From: a virus
Length of the DNA stretch: 40,749 bases
Direction: 5' to 3' (one strand)
Virus record (IMG/VR): IMGVR_UViG_3300037487_001247
Span: 1 to 40,749 of that record
A model generated the notes under the pieces. It had not been told where the DNA came from and ran no database searches. It saw only the letters and a list, made by a program, of their open reading frames with translations. Of the stretch, positions 31,546 to 40,564 are shown piece after piece (position 1 is the first letter of the stretch; each line of letters starts with the position of its first letter). Made by a program: the position numbers and the translations under genes.

Positions 31546-33810
31546 TTAAGGTGCTGGTGTGGTACAAGCATGGGGAGGGTCAGGGGGTTCTGTGCAGTAT
31601 TCACAAATACCAGTAAGAATACCCACTCCATTACTTACTGACCAAAAGTCTCCGTGTGAAATCCATGCACCAAGGTAACAAGCGTAGCATTTACAACCCC
31701 CCGCTAGTCCTCCAGTACAAGGAGTAGTCTCATACCAACGATTGTCAAGTGCTTGACCAAAAGAACAAGTGCTGCCCGGTTCGTCACATTCACAAGTGGT
31801 GGTGGTCGTCGTGGCTGTGGTTGTGCTTGAAGTTGTAGTTCCTGGATCACAATTTTCCTCGCACACTGCCTCACTTACGTGCGGACCACCACACGTTTCT
31901 ACTCCACCACCACAATTTATTCCCTGGACACAATGTTTAGTGTTTTGAGCAGAACATGGGTTTCCACAACACCACCAATTTGGTTCTACTGTTGTGGTTG
32001 TGGTTGTGGTTGCACAAGGTGCCGCACCCGACAAACATGCGGCTTCTGTTGCATAAGGCCCACCACACTCAAATTCAGCAGGGCCTTGCACGCACGTTCC
32101 GGTGTCGCAGTTGAAATCCTCCATGCCGTCGCAGTACCAAGGTTCTTCGGTTGTAGTAGTTGTAGTTGTAGTAGTTGTTCCCGTAGTTGAAGTTGTTGAC
32201 GGCGGCACTGTAGTCGTTGGTGGGTCAATGCTGATGCACTTTGTTATCGCCTTTTCGCATGTCTGTACAGGATCACCAAGGGGTTGAGGGCAATTACAAT
32301 CTCCTTCACATCCCGTAGAAGTAGGTATCCAAAGTAAAGTTTCATCCGTTTCCCATTCACAAACAGTTCCACAAGGATCAGCAGTTGTGGTTGAAGTTTC
32401 TGTAATTGTGGTCCCTTCGCATGGGTCATAGGTACTGCTGCTACCGTTACCATCACCACAATCTACCGTTGGTGGTTTTGCTGCGGCACAACCAATAGAT
32501 GTATATTGTCCACATTTCCCATCACAACTGTCTGACAAAGAACCACTGTTTAAACTACAACCAGAACAGCCCCAATTGTAATCACCCGCACAAGAAGGAC
32601 AACCTTTATAAGGAGTACCACATCCAGTACAATCCGAATAACTGATCATGTGCCAAGCATTATCAGATCCACAAATGAAAGAAGCACCTCCACGACATCC
32701 CGGGGCTGGCACCGCAGGAGGAACGGTTGGGTAAGTGACACATGGAGTAGAAGCCGTATCACATATATCTGGCGGCACAGCAGGACTCGCACAACCTCCA
32801 CAAGTATTGGCCCCACAATCATCAGCATTAAATCCACAACCTGATGTCGCATACCAATAAAGACCTACAGGATCAGTCAACCAATCGCAACCTCCATTGC
32901 ACCCGCCGCCTGGATCTTCATATTCGATATCCAGTGTAGTGGTAGTGGTATTACAATCTACTGTGGTTGAAGTAGTGGTGGGTATCTCTGGGTCCAATGT
33001 GGTTGTGGTTGGCGGCGGTCCTGTCGTTGTGCATTCTATGTCTGGGTCTTCTTCATTGTGAGCACAACGAGTCCGCGTGCAATCACCATTTGTCGTTCCA
33101 CAAAATAAGGGGTATGCACATTTCCATTCCGGTTCTACCGTAGTGGTACTTGTTTCTGTTGCTGTCGTCGTCGTGGTGGACGTCGTTGAGTTTTCGTCTT
33201 CTCTTGTCGGACATGTACATGGATTAGGATCTGGCGTTGTCGTGGTCGCATCTGCTGCTCCTTGGCAACAATCTTCGTTGGACAATACCCAATGATCAGT
33301 TAGCCATTCCCAAGTACATTCACAATCTGCTGAGTCAATCCCTGGTTCTATCGTTGTGGTAGAAGTGGTGGATGCTTCGGGTGCTTCGTATATGTCTGCC
33401 ACCCACCATTGACCATGCTTGTCTCTGGCTATCTGTATGTACTTTTCGGCAGGAGGATACAAAGCTGGAACGGCATCTGTGTTGAAGTTCCATACACGCC
33501 GTCGCATGTGTCTATTATCTGGATCAATTGGATCCATCAAAGGAACAATAGAAAACCCACCAGATGTATTTGCTATATTTGTTGGCTCAAGATGAAAAAG
33601 ACAACAATAAGCAGAACCTGGAATGTCTGCTACTCTAGCAGCAATGCCCTGCCCACAAGGAGGCATCGCTAAATAAACGTCTGGAGATGGAACTCCTATC
33701 GGTGCTTCCGTATAAGGTCTTTTGTTCGACAACTTACGGAGCTCTACCGCTAGAACGACTTTGAGATCGTCTACGTCTTGCTTCGACAGATAATATGCTT
33801 CATCGGCCAT
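31546..33810 (-). CDS. Thr/Cys-rich mucin-like repeat protein, probable virion protein
   Basis: This is a 754-residue protein. Residues 1-150 form a globular, probably structural N-domain (EAYYLSKQDVDDLKVVLAVE). Residues 150-754 alternate Thr-rich linkers (TTSTTTTTT) with Cys-rich modules such as CECTWEWLTDHW, CGFNADDCGANTCGGC and CDGMEDFNCDTGTC. Thr runs of this kind are typical O-glycosylation targets. Cys-rich modules suggest disulphide knots or metal sites outside the cell. It lies after the tape measure and two probable tail proteins, so a tail fibre, tip or decoration role is likely. No enzyme motif is seen. The gene has a start with little ribosome site. Confidence 0.75.
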   Translation of the reverse strand: MADEAYYLSKQDVDDLKVVLAVELRKLSNKRPYTEAPIGVPSPDVYLAMPPCGQGIAARVADIPGSAYCCLFHLEPTNIANTSGGFSIVPLMDPIDPDNRHMRRRVWNFNTDAVPALYPPAEKYIQIARDKHGQWWVADIYEAPEASTTSTTTIEPGIDSADCECTWEWLTDHWVLSNEDCCQGAADATTTTPDPNPCTCPTREDENSTTSTTTTTATETSTTTVEPEWKCAYPLFCGTTNGDCTRTRCAHNEEDPDIECTTTGPPPTTTTLDPEIPTTTSTTVDCNTTTTTLDIEYEDPGGGCNGGCDWLTDPVGLYWYATSGCGFNADDCGANTCGGCASPAVPPDICDTASTPCVTYPTVPPAVPAPGCRGGASFICGSDNAWHMISYSDCTGCGTPYKGCPSCAGDYNWGCSGCSLNSGSLSDSCDGKCGQYTSIGCAAAKPPTVDCGDGNGSSSTYDPCEGTTITETSTTTADPCGTVCEWETDETLLWIPTSTGCEGDCNCPQPLGDPVQTCEKAITKCISIDPPTTTVPPSTTSTTGTTTTTTTTTTEEPWYCDGMEDFNCDTGTCVQGPAEFECGGPYATEAACLSGAAPCATTTTTTTVEPNWWCCGNPCSAQNTKHCVQGINCGGGVETCGGPHVSEAVCEENCDPGTTTSSTTTATTTTTTCECDEPGSTCSFGQALDNRWYETTPCTGGLAGGCKCYACYLGAWISHGDFWSVSNGVGILTGICEYCTEPPDPPHACTTPAP

Positions 33811-33818
33811 GTTATCAC

Positions 33819-34325
33819 TTAGCAGGGAAATAGAATGGTGCGAGCCGATGCTGGCGAATCAGAAAACAAAGAACGAATCTGCAAAGACGACACATCACTA
33901 CAATCGGCAAACCATGCTTCGTTTGGATTGATCCGAAACTGCAATGATTCATTCCCTACTACAATAATGCGACGGGCATCTTCCTCTCGTTGTTCTTTTG
34001 TAGGTTGTACGCGGTAGCTACGCCCCGACCTGTTTTCGACCACCACCATACCAATTGCATAGGGCTTGTCAACGAATCGGCCTAGGTCGAGCGGCTCCCA
34101 GTTAGCAGTTGTATCGAAACGGCTGACATGCGGGTGTGTTTTGTTCTTTGTTAGCCGCGATACCGATGATCGGACTTCGATAGGATCATCGTCACAATCT
34201 TCATATACCATAAAGAACTGACCTGTTACTCTACTGCAACGTTCCGTCATTGCTTGTACAGGAACATCTTGTATTCTTTGTTTTAGTGCTTTGATGAAAT
34301 CAACAGAATTTACTTTTTCGGCCAT
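33819..34325 (-). CDS. Probable tail-associated protein, unknown function
   Basis: This 168-residue mixed strand protein has no recognised family. Features include FFMVYEDCDDDPIEVRSSVS, GMVVVENRSGRSYRV and LQFRINPNEAWFADCSD. ATG 34323-34325 has GGAGACC 3 bases upstream. It lies 13 bases after the 316-residue gene and 8 bases before the Thr-rich gene, so it belongs to the virion operon. A tail-tip or fibre-attachment role is inferred by position. Confidence 0.65.
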   Translation of the reverse strand: MAEKVNSVDFIKALKQRIQDVPVQAMTERCSRVTGQFFMVYEDCDDDPIEVRSSVSRLTKNKTHPHVSRFDTTANWEPLDLGRFVDKPYAIGMVVVENRSGRSYRVQPTKEQREEDARRIIVVGNESLQFRINPNEAWFADCSDVSSLQIRSLFSDSPASARTILFPC

Positions 34326-34338
34326 CAGGGTCTCCTCG

Positions 34339-35289
34339 TTATAACGAAGCAGGAATTCCTAAAACAAAGAAATTTGCTTCATCGTAATACTCAATGTCAA
34401 TAAGATGAACATCATCTTCGCTTTCTACTGCCCTGCCTTTACTGTCATGAAAACAAGGAGTATTGTTATCGTACTTGTCTTGGTAAACAATAAAGTTGTT
34501 CGGGTTCAAGTAGTTAGCTTGTCCGGTACTAGGGTCTATTGCATCGGGATCCATAAATGCAAAATCACCATTTGCTTCTCTAGTAAACATAAGACACCGC
34601 GACCCCACACTGGGAGCTTGTCGATCAAAGGTATTAAAGTTACATTCAAACTCATAGTCTACTGTGTAGTAGTAACTGCAAGTTCCATACACTTGTCGGG
34701 TCCACGTAGCATTACTTAGCTTCACCATTCGTGTTGACAATCCCCACATAGGACTATCGTTGACATGGTCTATCATTGGGGTAAATGTAGACAACGGCAA
34801 TGTCAACAAGTTCATTCCAACTTGCACAGTTGGGCGATTGTCATCAAACTCTGTAACGGCACCTCGCAACACTTCATGAGAAGTGGTCCGTAACAAATCG
34901 CCATTCCGGTCTTCGGCTACTTCTTTAGTGAACTTAACAAAGCTTCCACCCAACCGTATTGGTTCATCTAGTGGATTTTCGGGGGAACTATCTTGGCATC
35001 GCTTCCGTGGCTTTGTACTAAACGGAGTTTGAACGTACCAATACTTATTTGGTTCTCCTTCAAGAACAGGACTGAGTTGCCATTGTGGTTGACAGTAAGC
35101 AGAAAGATCAGAATCGTTTCCAATGTCCCAAGAAGAACCAATAAAAGGAAGACCCGACGCATTCAATGCAGTGTAAGGACCGTCCCAATAGTCAGTACAT
35201 TCGACCAACCATTTTGCTTCGTATTCTCGATGTCCATCCTCATCTCGGTTTAACGACCAAGAAAGAAGACCTAGCATTGACGCACTCAT
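34339..35289 (-). CDS. Probable distal tail/baseplate protein, unknown family
   Basis: This 316-residue, strand-rich protein has many Asp, Asn and aromatic residues (WLVECTDYWDGPYTALNASG, YGTCSYYYTVDYEFECNFNT). It directly follows the tape measure, with a one-base ATG/stop overlap. In siphophages that position holds distal tail proteins. No fold is recognised, so the role is inferred from gene order. Confidence 0.65.
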   Translation of the reverse strand: MSASMLGLLSWSLNRDEDGHREYEAKWLVECTDYWDGPYTALNASGLPFIGSSWDIGNDSDLSAYCQPQWQLSPVLEGEPNKYWYVQTPFSTKPRKRCQDSSPENPLDEPIRLGGSFVKFTKEVAEDRNGDLLRTTSHEVLRGAVTEFDDNRPTVQVGMNLLTLPLSTFTPMIDHVNDSPMWGLSTRMVKLSNATWTRQVYGTCSYYYTVDYEFECNFNTFDRQAPSVGSRCLMFTREANGDFAFMDPDAIDPSTGQANYLNPNNFIVYQDKYDNNTPCFHDSKGRAVESEDDVHLIDIEYYDEANFFVLGIPASL

Positions 35290-38200
35290 TATAAGGACCT
35301 CACGTTTGCTGGCATTAGGACAACTGGCCTGGGCATGTTCTTGGGGTCTGTATTGGCGGCAATTGTCTCTAGCGTCTTTTGCTGTTCCTTCTCTTTCTTA
35401 TCTTGTTGCTGGGCGGGCGAGACCCACTTGCCTTCTTTGTCTTGCACGTTGCCTTTGTTCCGTTGACGTACGCCTTCCATCATCTCTTGTTGTTTACTAA
35501 CAGAACTGGCTACAGCATTAGATCTTCTAGCTTGCGATTCAAGTAACTTTTTTTCACGTAATTTTTCACGATTTTCGGGTGAATCATTCTTTAATCCGTA
35601 TTTGGCAAATTCTGGATCGTTGATTCTCTTTTTGGCATATTTCTCAGCTAAGATATGACCTCGCATTTGCTGAGCCAATTGGAGCTTCCTGATAGGCTCC
35701 ATCGTTTTATCTTGTCGAGCCATTGCTTCTGTAGAATCAGTTAATCGACCTGCCATAGAGGAATCTTTATTTATAGCACGGGCAGCCAAGCGAGCGTCCT
35801 TTATTGGTCCATCTTTCATCTTTGCTAAAGGATCATACGCTGTTTTGCCTCCTCGTCGTTTAGCCGCAGCAGCTTCTCTTTGTTGGTACAACTCAGCTTC
35901 TGATCTTGGTCCTAAATACGGTTTGTCTTGTTTGATTAACGCAAGAGTTTTCCAGTCCATACTACCTGTTGGATCATATCCTTTTCGTCGTCTGGCTGCT
36001 CTATCCCATGCTTTTTTACTACTAAGAAGAGGAGTTGGTGGATGAAAAGTATCAGGAAATTTTGAGGGATCAGCAGGAGCAGTAGGGAGAGTTGGAGCAG
36101 TTGGAGCAGTTGGAGCAGTTGGAGCAGTTGGAGCAGTTGGATCAGCAGGAGCAGTAGGGAGAGTTGGAGCGGTAGGGAGAGTTGGGGCTGCGGGAGGGGT
36201 GCTGGCGGCGGCTACTGCATCAGCAGTCTTCTTTGCATCTTTAACTTGTTGGGTATTGCCAGCATCATTAATTTTCTTTCTATCCCGCATGTATTCATAA
36301 AACATACGAAGTGCTTCGGCACTATCTTTTTCAACAGCCGTTACATTTGTGGGGCTGAGGTCGAGTTTGTCCTTCTTGTTAGCAGCGTCAATCTCCTTTT
36401 GAATATCCTCAATCGCCATGTTGTATTGAGTAAGAGTGATCTTATTCTCTTTCAACATCTGATCAAGTTTTTCTTGGGCAGCGGCCAAGAGGACAACTTT
36501 CGGGGTATACTTCTTAATTAAAGCATCGGCCTCTGCTTGTAATTCTAAGTCTTTTTGTTTCAAGTCAAAAGCACGGGTGGCATCATCAAATGCTGTTAAT
36601 TGTATGTCGGTATATCCTTGTTCGATGAACTTCAATCGTTGAAGTTCATGTCCTTTCTCTTTCATGTACTTCGTTTCTTCTTTGATCTTATCAACAGCCG
36701 ATGCAAGCTCCATTTCTTTCAAAGTGGCTAGTAAGTCTCGAGCCGGTTTTAATTGCTCCTCGGTAGCTCCCTTCCTAGCAAGTTGGGCTACCATCACCGC
36801 AGCATGTCCTTGCTTGTATGCGTCGATTTGAGCATGGAGTTTGGTGGTGACGTTCTCAATTGCTTGAGCTAGATCAGTTTCACCAACGAAGAACTCATCT
36901 ACGTAAGCACCCCATTGATTTTCCTGCATTGCGGCATCGGCTTTTGCTTTCGCTTTTGCAATTTCTTCTAATTGTTCTCTAACTTTTTTCCCAACCTCTG
37001 CCGGTACTCCAGTCAACACATCATTCAATGCACCTTGATCGCCCTTATTTGCCGCTTCATATATAGCGTCCGTTTCCTTTCTAATTTTCTGAAGGGCCAT
37101 TTCTTCTTGCGACAATTTATTTAAGATGTCAGTCAAGTTATCACTGGTGTGTTTGGTCATGTCGTTCTGGTGTGTGCCAGATAATGTCAGGGTGCCTACC
37201 AAGTTCTCCCAAGATAAAACACTATCGACCCACATAGCACCAAATTTTGTAGCATCCGCGTATTCTTTTTTGATAGCTCTTATATTCTTTAAAGCTTCTT
37301 GTTCTTCTTTTCCTTTTTCTAACAGCTTGGCTTCTTTCATCAAATCATTTAGATGCTTTTGAAGACCAATAGAATCAACTAATTTTTTTGCGTTAGCATC
37401 TAGTCGCACACCAAGGGGACCATAAACAGTTTCTAAATCTTTAATAAGACCAATTGCTTCAAATTGTTCTTCATTAGTGAGGCTCTGTTTTTCAATCAAC
37501 TGCATCAAACGGGATGCTTGGTCTATGTGTCCCTTTCGTAAGTCATCGTTTGCCTTTCCAAGATCTCGAATTGTTGTTTCTACTATAGCTGCCGTTGTTC
37601 CAAATGTACTGAGCCAATACACAAAACTAGCAAGAGCAGCAGCAGCAACGAGCAAACCTAAAGTCCATGGATTTGCTACAAGGACAAGACCAGCAATTGC
37701 AGTAGACATCAACCCAAGTGCAATCAATGCAGGACCAACGGCGGCTGCTACTGATGCAAGAATAATGATCCACTGCTTACTGGAAGTGCTTACCGTAGAG
37801 AACCATTTGGTAAGTCGTTTGAGGTGTTCTCCTGCTTTAACGATCCAAGGGGCCATCACCTGCCCAATTTGGATGCCAAGTTCTTTAACATGGTTCCAAA
37901 GAATCTTAAGTTGACTAGCAAACGATTTCAATTGATCGTTAGATACTTGTTCAGTTACGCCTGCGGCATGAAGCAAAGAATCTTCATAGTTCTTAATCTT
38001 CTCAGACACACCAAGCAAAGACATAATGGCGGACAAAGAACGATCTTGGAAACCAAGCATTTCAAACGTCATTCGACGTTGCTTATCAGTCATCCCTGTT
38101 AAACGAGTTTCCAAGTCCCCAACAATATCTCCCATGTTTCGCATCTTGCCTTTAGCGTCGTACACCGACAGGCCCAGCTTTGCCCAAGCATCTTTGCTGT

Positions 38201-40199
38201 CAAGCGAAGCACGCTGGAGATCTCGCAAAACCATCCATAGTTTTTCGCCAGCTTCTTCTCCCTTAACACCCTGGTCAGCATAAGCAGCAAGAACGGCAAC
38301 ACCTTCTTCGACTGTCTTATTTGTGTTTCTCAAAGCAGCAGCCGCTTTATTAGTCAAAGCGTGGGCAAACTGTTCAACAGATGCTTGCGATTCATTAGCT
38401 GCCTTAACCAACACATCCGACACCCGCGTCATGTTAATAGCATTCTGCGTAGCATCTTTTGTTTTCAATCCCAATGCCGATTGTGAATCACCCAAAAGTT
38501 CTGTTGCTTGTGACAGGTTAAACATACCCGCCGTGGCGAACTTAGTCACAACTGGCAATGCGGCCATTGACTGTTCAGCATTCAAACCAGCCGAAGCTAG
38601 GAAGTAAAAAGCTTCACCTAATTCGTCGGCTCCTTGGATTGTGCCCAATGCCATTGAACGAGCTAAACCTGACATTTGAGTTTTCATTTCACCAGTCACT
38701 CTTCGCATAATAGCGAAGGACCGGGTCATGGCATCATCAAATTTAGCAAACTGCCTTACTCCTAATGTAGCCATTGCTACAATAGGAGCGGTGACGTACA
38801 TCGCCAGCCGACGACCGTCAGCCGTTAGTCTGCGTCCCACTCTGCCAAAGGCCGCACCCATCGCAGCCATTCGTTGAGCAGCAATACTAGAGGCAGGACC
38901 AATTGCCTCTAGTTCTCGTCTATACGTTTCGGCAGGCATTCCTGCCGTTCGTTGTAGTTGGATGAGACGAGCTAGACGACCAATTCTTTGTTCTTCGGGA
39001 GTTCGCAGTCGTTCCGTCATCGCAGCGACTTCTCGCAGTCGTTCAGCATGTAGCCGTTCTTGTTCGACCACCCGCGGAAGCAATTGGTACTCCCGATCCA
39101 TAGCAGCTCTGTACTGAGCAGCTGTCATATTGGTGGTGCGATAGATACGACCAAGTTCTGCAATCGCTTGATTGTAGCGTTGCTGCGGAGTCATTCCTTG
39201 TTGAATGATTTGATTGAGACGTTGCTGGTCTCGGTTACGTGCTTGAATGGTTGGGTCTTGGGCATCGAACTCTCTGCCAAGACGTTCAACTTCGCGGCGA
39301 TAGTCTTCAAGCGGAATACGATCAGCCATCCAATGACGCCAAGCCCTTTCGAGTCCGGCATTGTATCTTTCAAGGGGACTGACATTAGCAGCAGTGATCT
39401 GAGCAGCATCTGCCAATGCTGCATTATGAGCAGCGGTAGCCGCAGCCGCAGCAGCCGAGGCTTGAGCTTGCTGTTGAGTGGCAGCGGCACGGGCCGCTAT
39501 GACGGCAGGGTCTGTATTGTCTCTCGTCACAACCGCCGCCGCAACTGCTCTATTGTACGTTTCTTGGTCAATTGCTCTTTGTCGCAATCGCATCCCTAAG
39601 AGACCAAGAGTAGCAGCGTATCGCTCCGTGTGATTCTCCATCTCTGTTGTAATACGAATACCATCTTGGATGGCGGCAGTTTCTTCTTGTTGTGCGAGTT
39701 GTACATGCCCCAAACTATTATGGAGTTTCTGTTGGGCTCTAATGTAAGTCTGGGTGGTGATGTACTTTGCATTCAGAGCTTGAGTGTTGCGTTGCATAGC
39801 CCGATGATACAGTTCCATCGGGGATTGCATCGCCGTGGTCAATTGCTCGGCATGAGCCAACAAAGCATTCTGCCTTTGAATCGCTGGATTCAACGCTTCG
39901 ATTGCAGCGTGCGATTCTTTCATCGCACGATTCCAAGTTGTCTTTGAGATACGAGCACTATTCAAATGGCTCGTCAATTCGACAACTAAGTTCTTATACT
40001 TCTCCATAGGGGTGAGTACTGACTGCGTAATCCTGGCGGCATCAGCCATCAGTTTATTTTCCGCAGCCAGCACTCTGGTGCCATTCGCTTCAATCGCTCG
40101 TACATGAGCACGCAAAGCCTTTTCCGTTGTTCGCAGAGTGGAAGTGAACGTAAGGTCTTTTGCTGTCAGTTGCAGTACGAGCGTATCGAGAATGTTCAT
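35289..40199 (-). CDS. Tail tape measure protein (TP901-like core)
   Basis: This 1636-residue protein sets tail length and forms the inner tube ruler. It starts with about 430 residues of Ala/Gln/Arg-rich coiled coil containing repeated PxERY-like units (SPLERYNAGL, TPQQRYNQAI). The TP901-type core follows: FDDAMTRSFAIMRRVTGEMK, LGEAFYFLASAGLNAEQSMA and LGFQDRSLSAIMSLLGVSEK. A hydrophobic segment (WIIILASVAAAVGPALIALG and beyond) comes next, then a long coil and a Pro/Thr/Ala repeat at about 1350-1380. By the usual 0.15 nm per residue the tail would be about 245 nm. It overlaps the GT chaperone stop (ATGA) on the - strand. Confidence 0.93.
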   Translation of the reverse strand: MNILDTLVLQLTAKDLTFTSTLRTTEKALRAHVRAIEANGTRVLAAENKLMADAARITQSVLTPMEKYKNLVVELTSHLNSARISKTTWNRAMKESHAAIEALNPAIQRQNALLAHAEQLTTAMQSPMELYHRAMQRNTQALNAKYITTQTYIRAQQKLHNSLGHVQLAQQEETAAIQDGIRITTEMENHTERYAATLGLLGMRLRQRAIDQETYNRAVAAAVVTRDNTDPAVIAARAAATQQQAQASAAAAAATAAHNAALADAAQITAANVSPLERYNAGLERAWRHWMADRIPLEDYRREVERLGREFDAQDPTIQARNRDQQRLNQIIQQGMTPQQRYNQAIAELGRIYRTTNMTAAQYRAAMDREYQLLPRVVEQERLHAERLREVAAMTERLRTPEEQRIGRLARLIQLQRTAGMPAETYRRELEAIGPASSIAAQRMAAMGAAFGRVGRRLTADGRRLAMYVTAPIVAMATLGVRQFAKFDDAMTRSFAIMRRVTGEMKTQMSGLARSMALGTIQGADELGEAFYFLASAGLNAEQSMAALPVVTKFATAGMFNLSQATELLGDSQSALGLKTKDATQNAINMTRVSDVLVKAANESQASVEQFAHALTNKAAAALRNTNKTVEEGVAVLAAYADQGVKGEEAGEKLWMVLRDLQRASLDSKDAWAKLGLSVYDAKGKMRNMGDIVGDLETRLTGMTDKQRRMTFEMLGFQDRSLSAIMSLLGVSEKIKNYEDSLLHAAGVTEQVSNDQLKSFASQLKILWNHVKELGIQIGQVMAPWIVKAGEHLKRLTKWFSTVSTSSKQWIIILASVAAAVGPALIALGLMSTAIAGLVLVANPWTLGLLVAAAALASFVYWLSTFGTTAAIVETTIRDLGKANDDLRKGHIDQASRLMQLIEKQSLTNEEQFEAIGLIKDLETVYGPLGVRLDANAKKLVDSIGLQKHLNDLMKEAKLLEKGKEEQEALKNIRAIKKEYADATKFGAMWVDSVLSWENLVGTLTLSGTHQNDMTKHTSDNLTDILNKLSQEEMALQKIRKETDAIYEAANKGDQGALNDVLTGVPAEVGKKVREQLEEIAKAKAKADAAMQENQWGAYVDEFFVGETDLAQAIENVTTKLHAQIDAYKQGHAAVMVAQLARKGATEEQLKPARDLLATLKEMELASAVDKIKEETKYMKEKGHELQRLKFIEQGYTDIQLTAFDDATRAFDLKQKDLELQAEADALIKKYTPKVVLLAAAQEKLDQMLKENKITLTQYNMAIEDIQKEIDAANKKDKLDLSPTNVTAVEKDSAEALRMFYEYMRDRKKINDAGNTQQVKDAKKTADAVAAASTPPAAPTLPTAPTLPTAPADPTAPTAPTAPTAPTAPTLPTAPADPSKFPDTFHPPTPLLSSKKAWDRAARRRKGYDPTGSMDWKTLALIKQDKPYLGPRSEAELYQQREAAAAKRRGGKTAYDPLAKMKDGPIKDARLAARAINKDSSMAGRLTDSTEAMARQDKTMEPIRKLQLAQQMRGHILAEKYAKKRINDPEFAKYGLKNDSPENREKLREKKLLESQARRSNAVASSVSKQQEMMEGVRQRNKGNVQDKEGKWVSPAQQQDKKEKEQQKTLETIAANTDPKNMPRPVVLMPANVRSL
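36067..36170 (-). repeat. Tandem 9-bp and 32-bp repeats in the tape measure gene
   Basis: On the + strand GGAGCAGTT is repeated five times in tandem (36094-36138), flanked by two 32-bp copies (36067-36098 and 36139-36170) offset by 72 bp. They encode a TAP/TLP/ADP repeat linker in the tape measure protein. Repeat number could vary by slippage and alter the linker length. Confidence 0.85.
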
Positions 40200-40564
40200 T
40201 TCGTTTTCCCCTTTTTACTACCAACAGAAGCCAAAGCCATCCAAAATCCTTTTGACTTAGCAAGACGATCAGCTCTCGCTTTTCGTCTTTGTTTCTTAGT
40301 CAACTTTAGTTTTGGCTTTTCTTGTTTGAACAGGAAGTCGTCGAGCTTCATTACTTTCTTGGAGTAAGTGCTACGGACTTCCATAGCAATTTGAGCAAGA
40401 TAGTAATGCTCTGGTTTCTTCTTGTCTTCGTTTTCTCTCAAGATGACAAGCCATTCTAAAAATTCAGTGCTTGTCGTCTTTTGCATTAACTCTTGCAGCG
40501 GAATGCCGAGGGCAGTAGCTAGACGGAACCACCCTCTTCGCTCTCCGCTGTCGAGTCGTTTTTT
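40196..40564 (-). CDS. Tail assembly chaperone GT extension (read after -1 frameshift)
   Basis: This frame has no useful own start for its first part. From the slippery site it reads KRLDSGERRGWFRLATALGI, then PLQELMQKTTSTEFLEWLVI, then a Lys-rich tail. WFRLA..LG...QEL....S..EF.EW is the standard lambda gpT-like pattern. It would be made as a -1 fusion to the G-type chaperone (40519-40749) and bind the tape measure during tail assembly. An internal ATG at 40486 could give a shorter product. Its stop overlaps the tape measure start as ATGA. Confidence 0.8.
   Translation of the reverse strand, partial: KKRLDSGERRGWFRLATALGIPLQELMQKTTSTEFLEWLVILRENEDKKKPEHYYLAQIAMEVRSTYSKKVMKLDDFLFKQEKPKLKLTKKQRRKARADRLAKSKGFWMALASVGSKKGKTK

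Noticed and set aside
31879-33295. + strand frames rich in Val and Cys opposite the Thr-rich gene
   Set aside because: They arise from antisense reading of Thr codons; the - strand frame is complete and in the virion operon.
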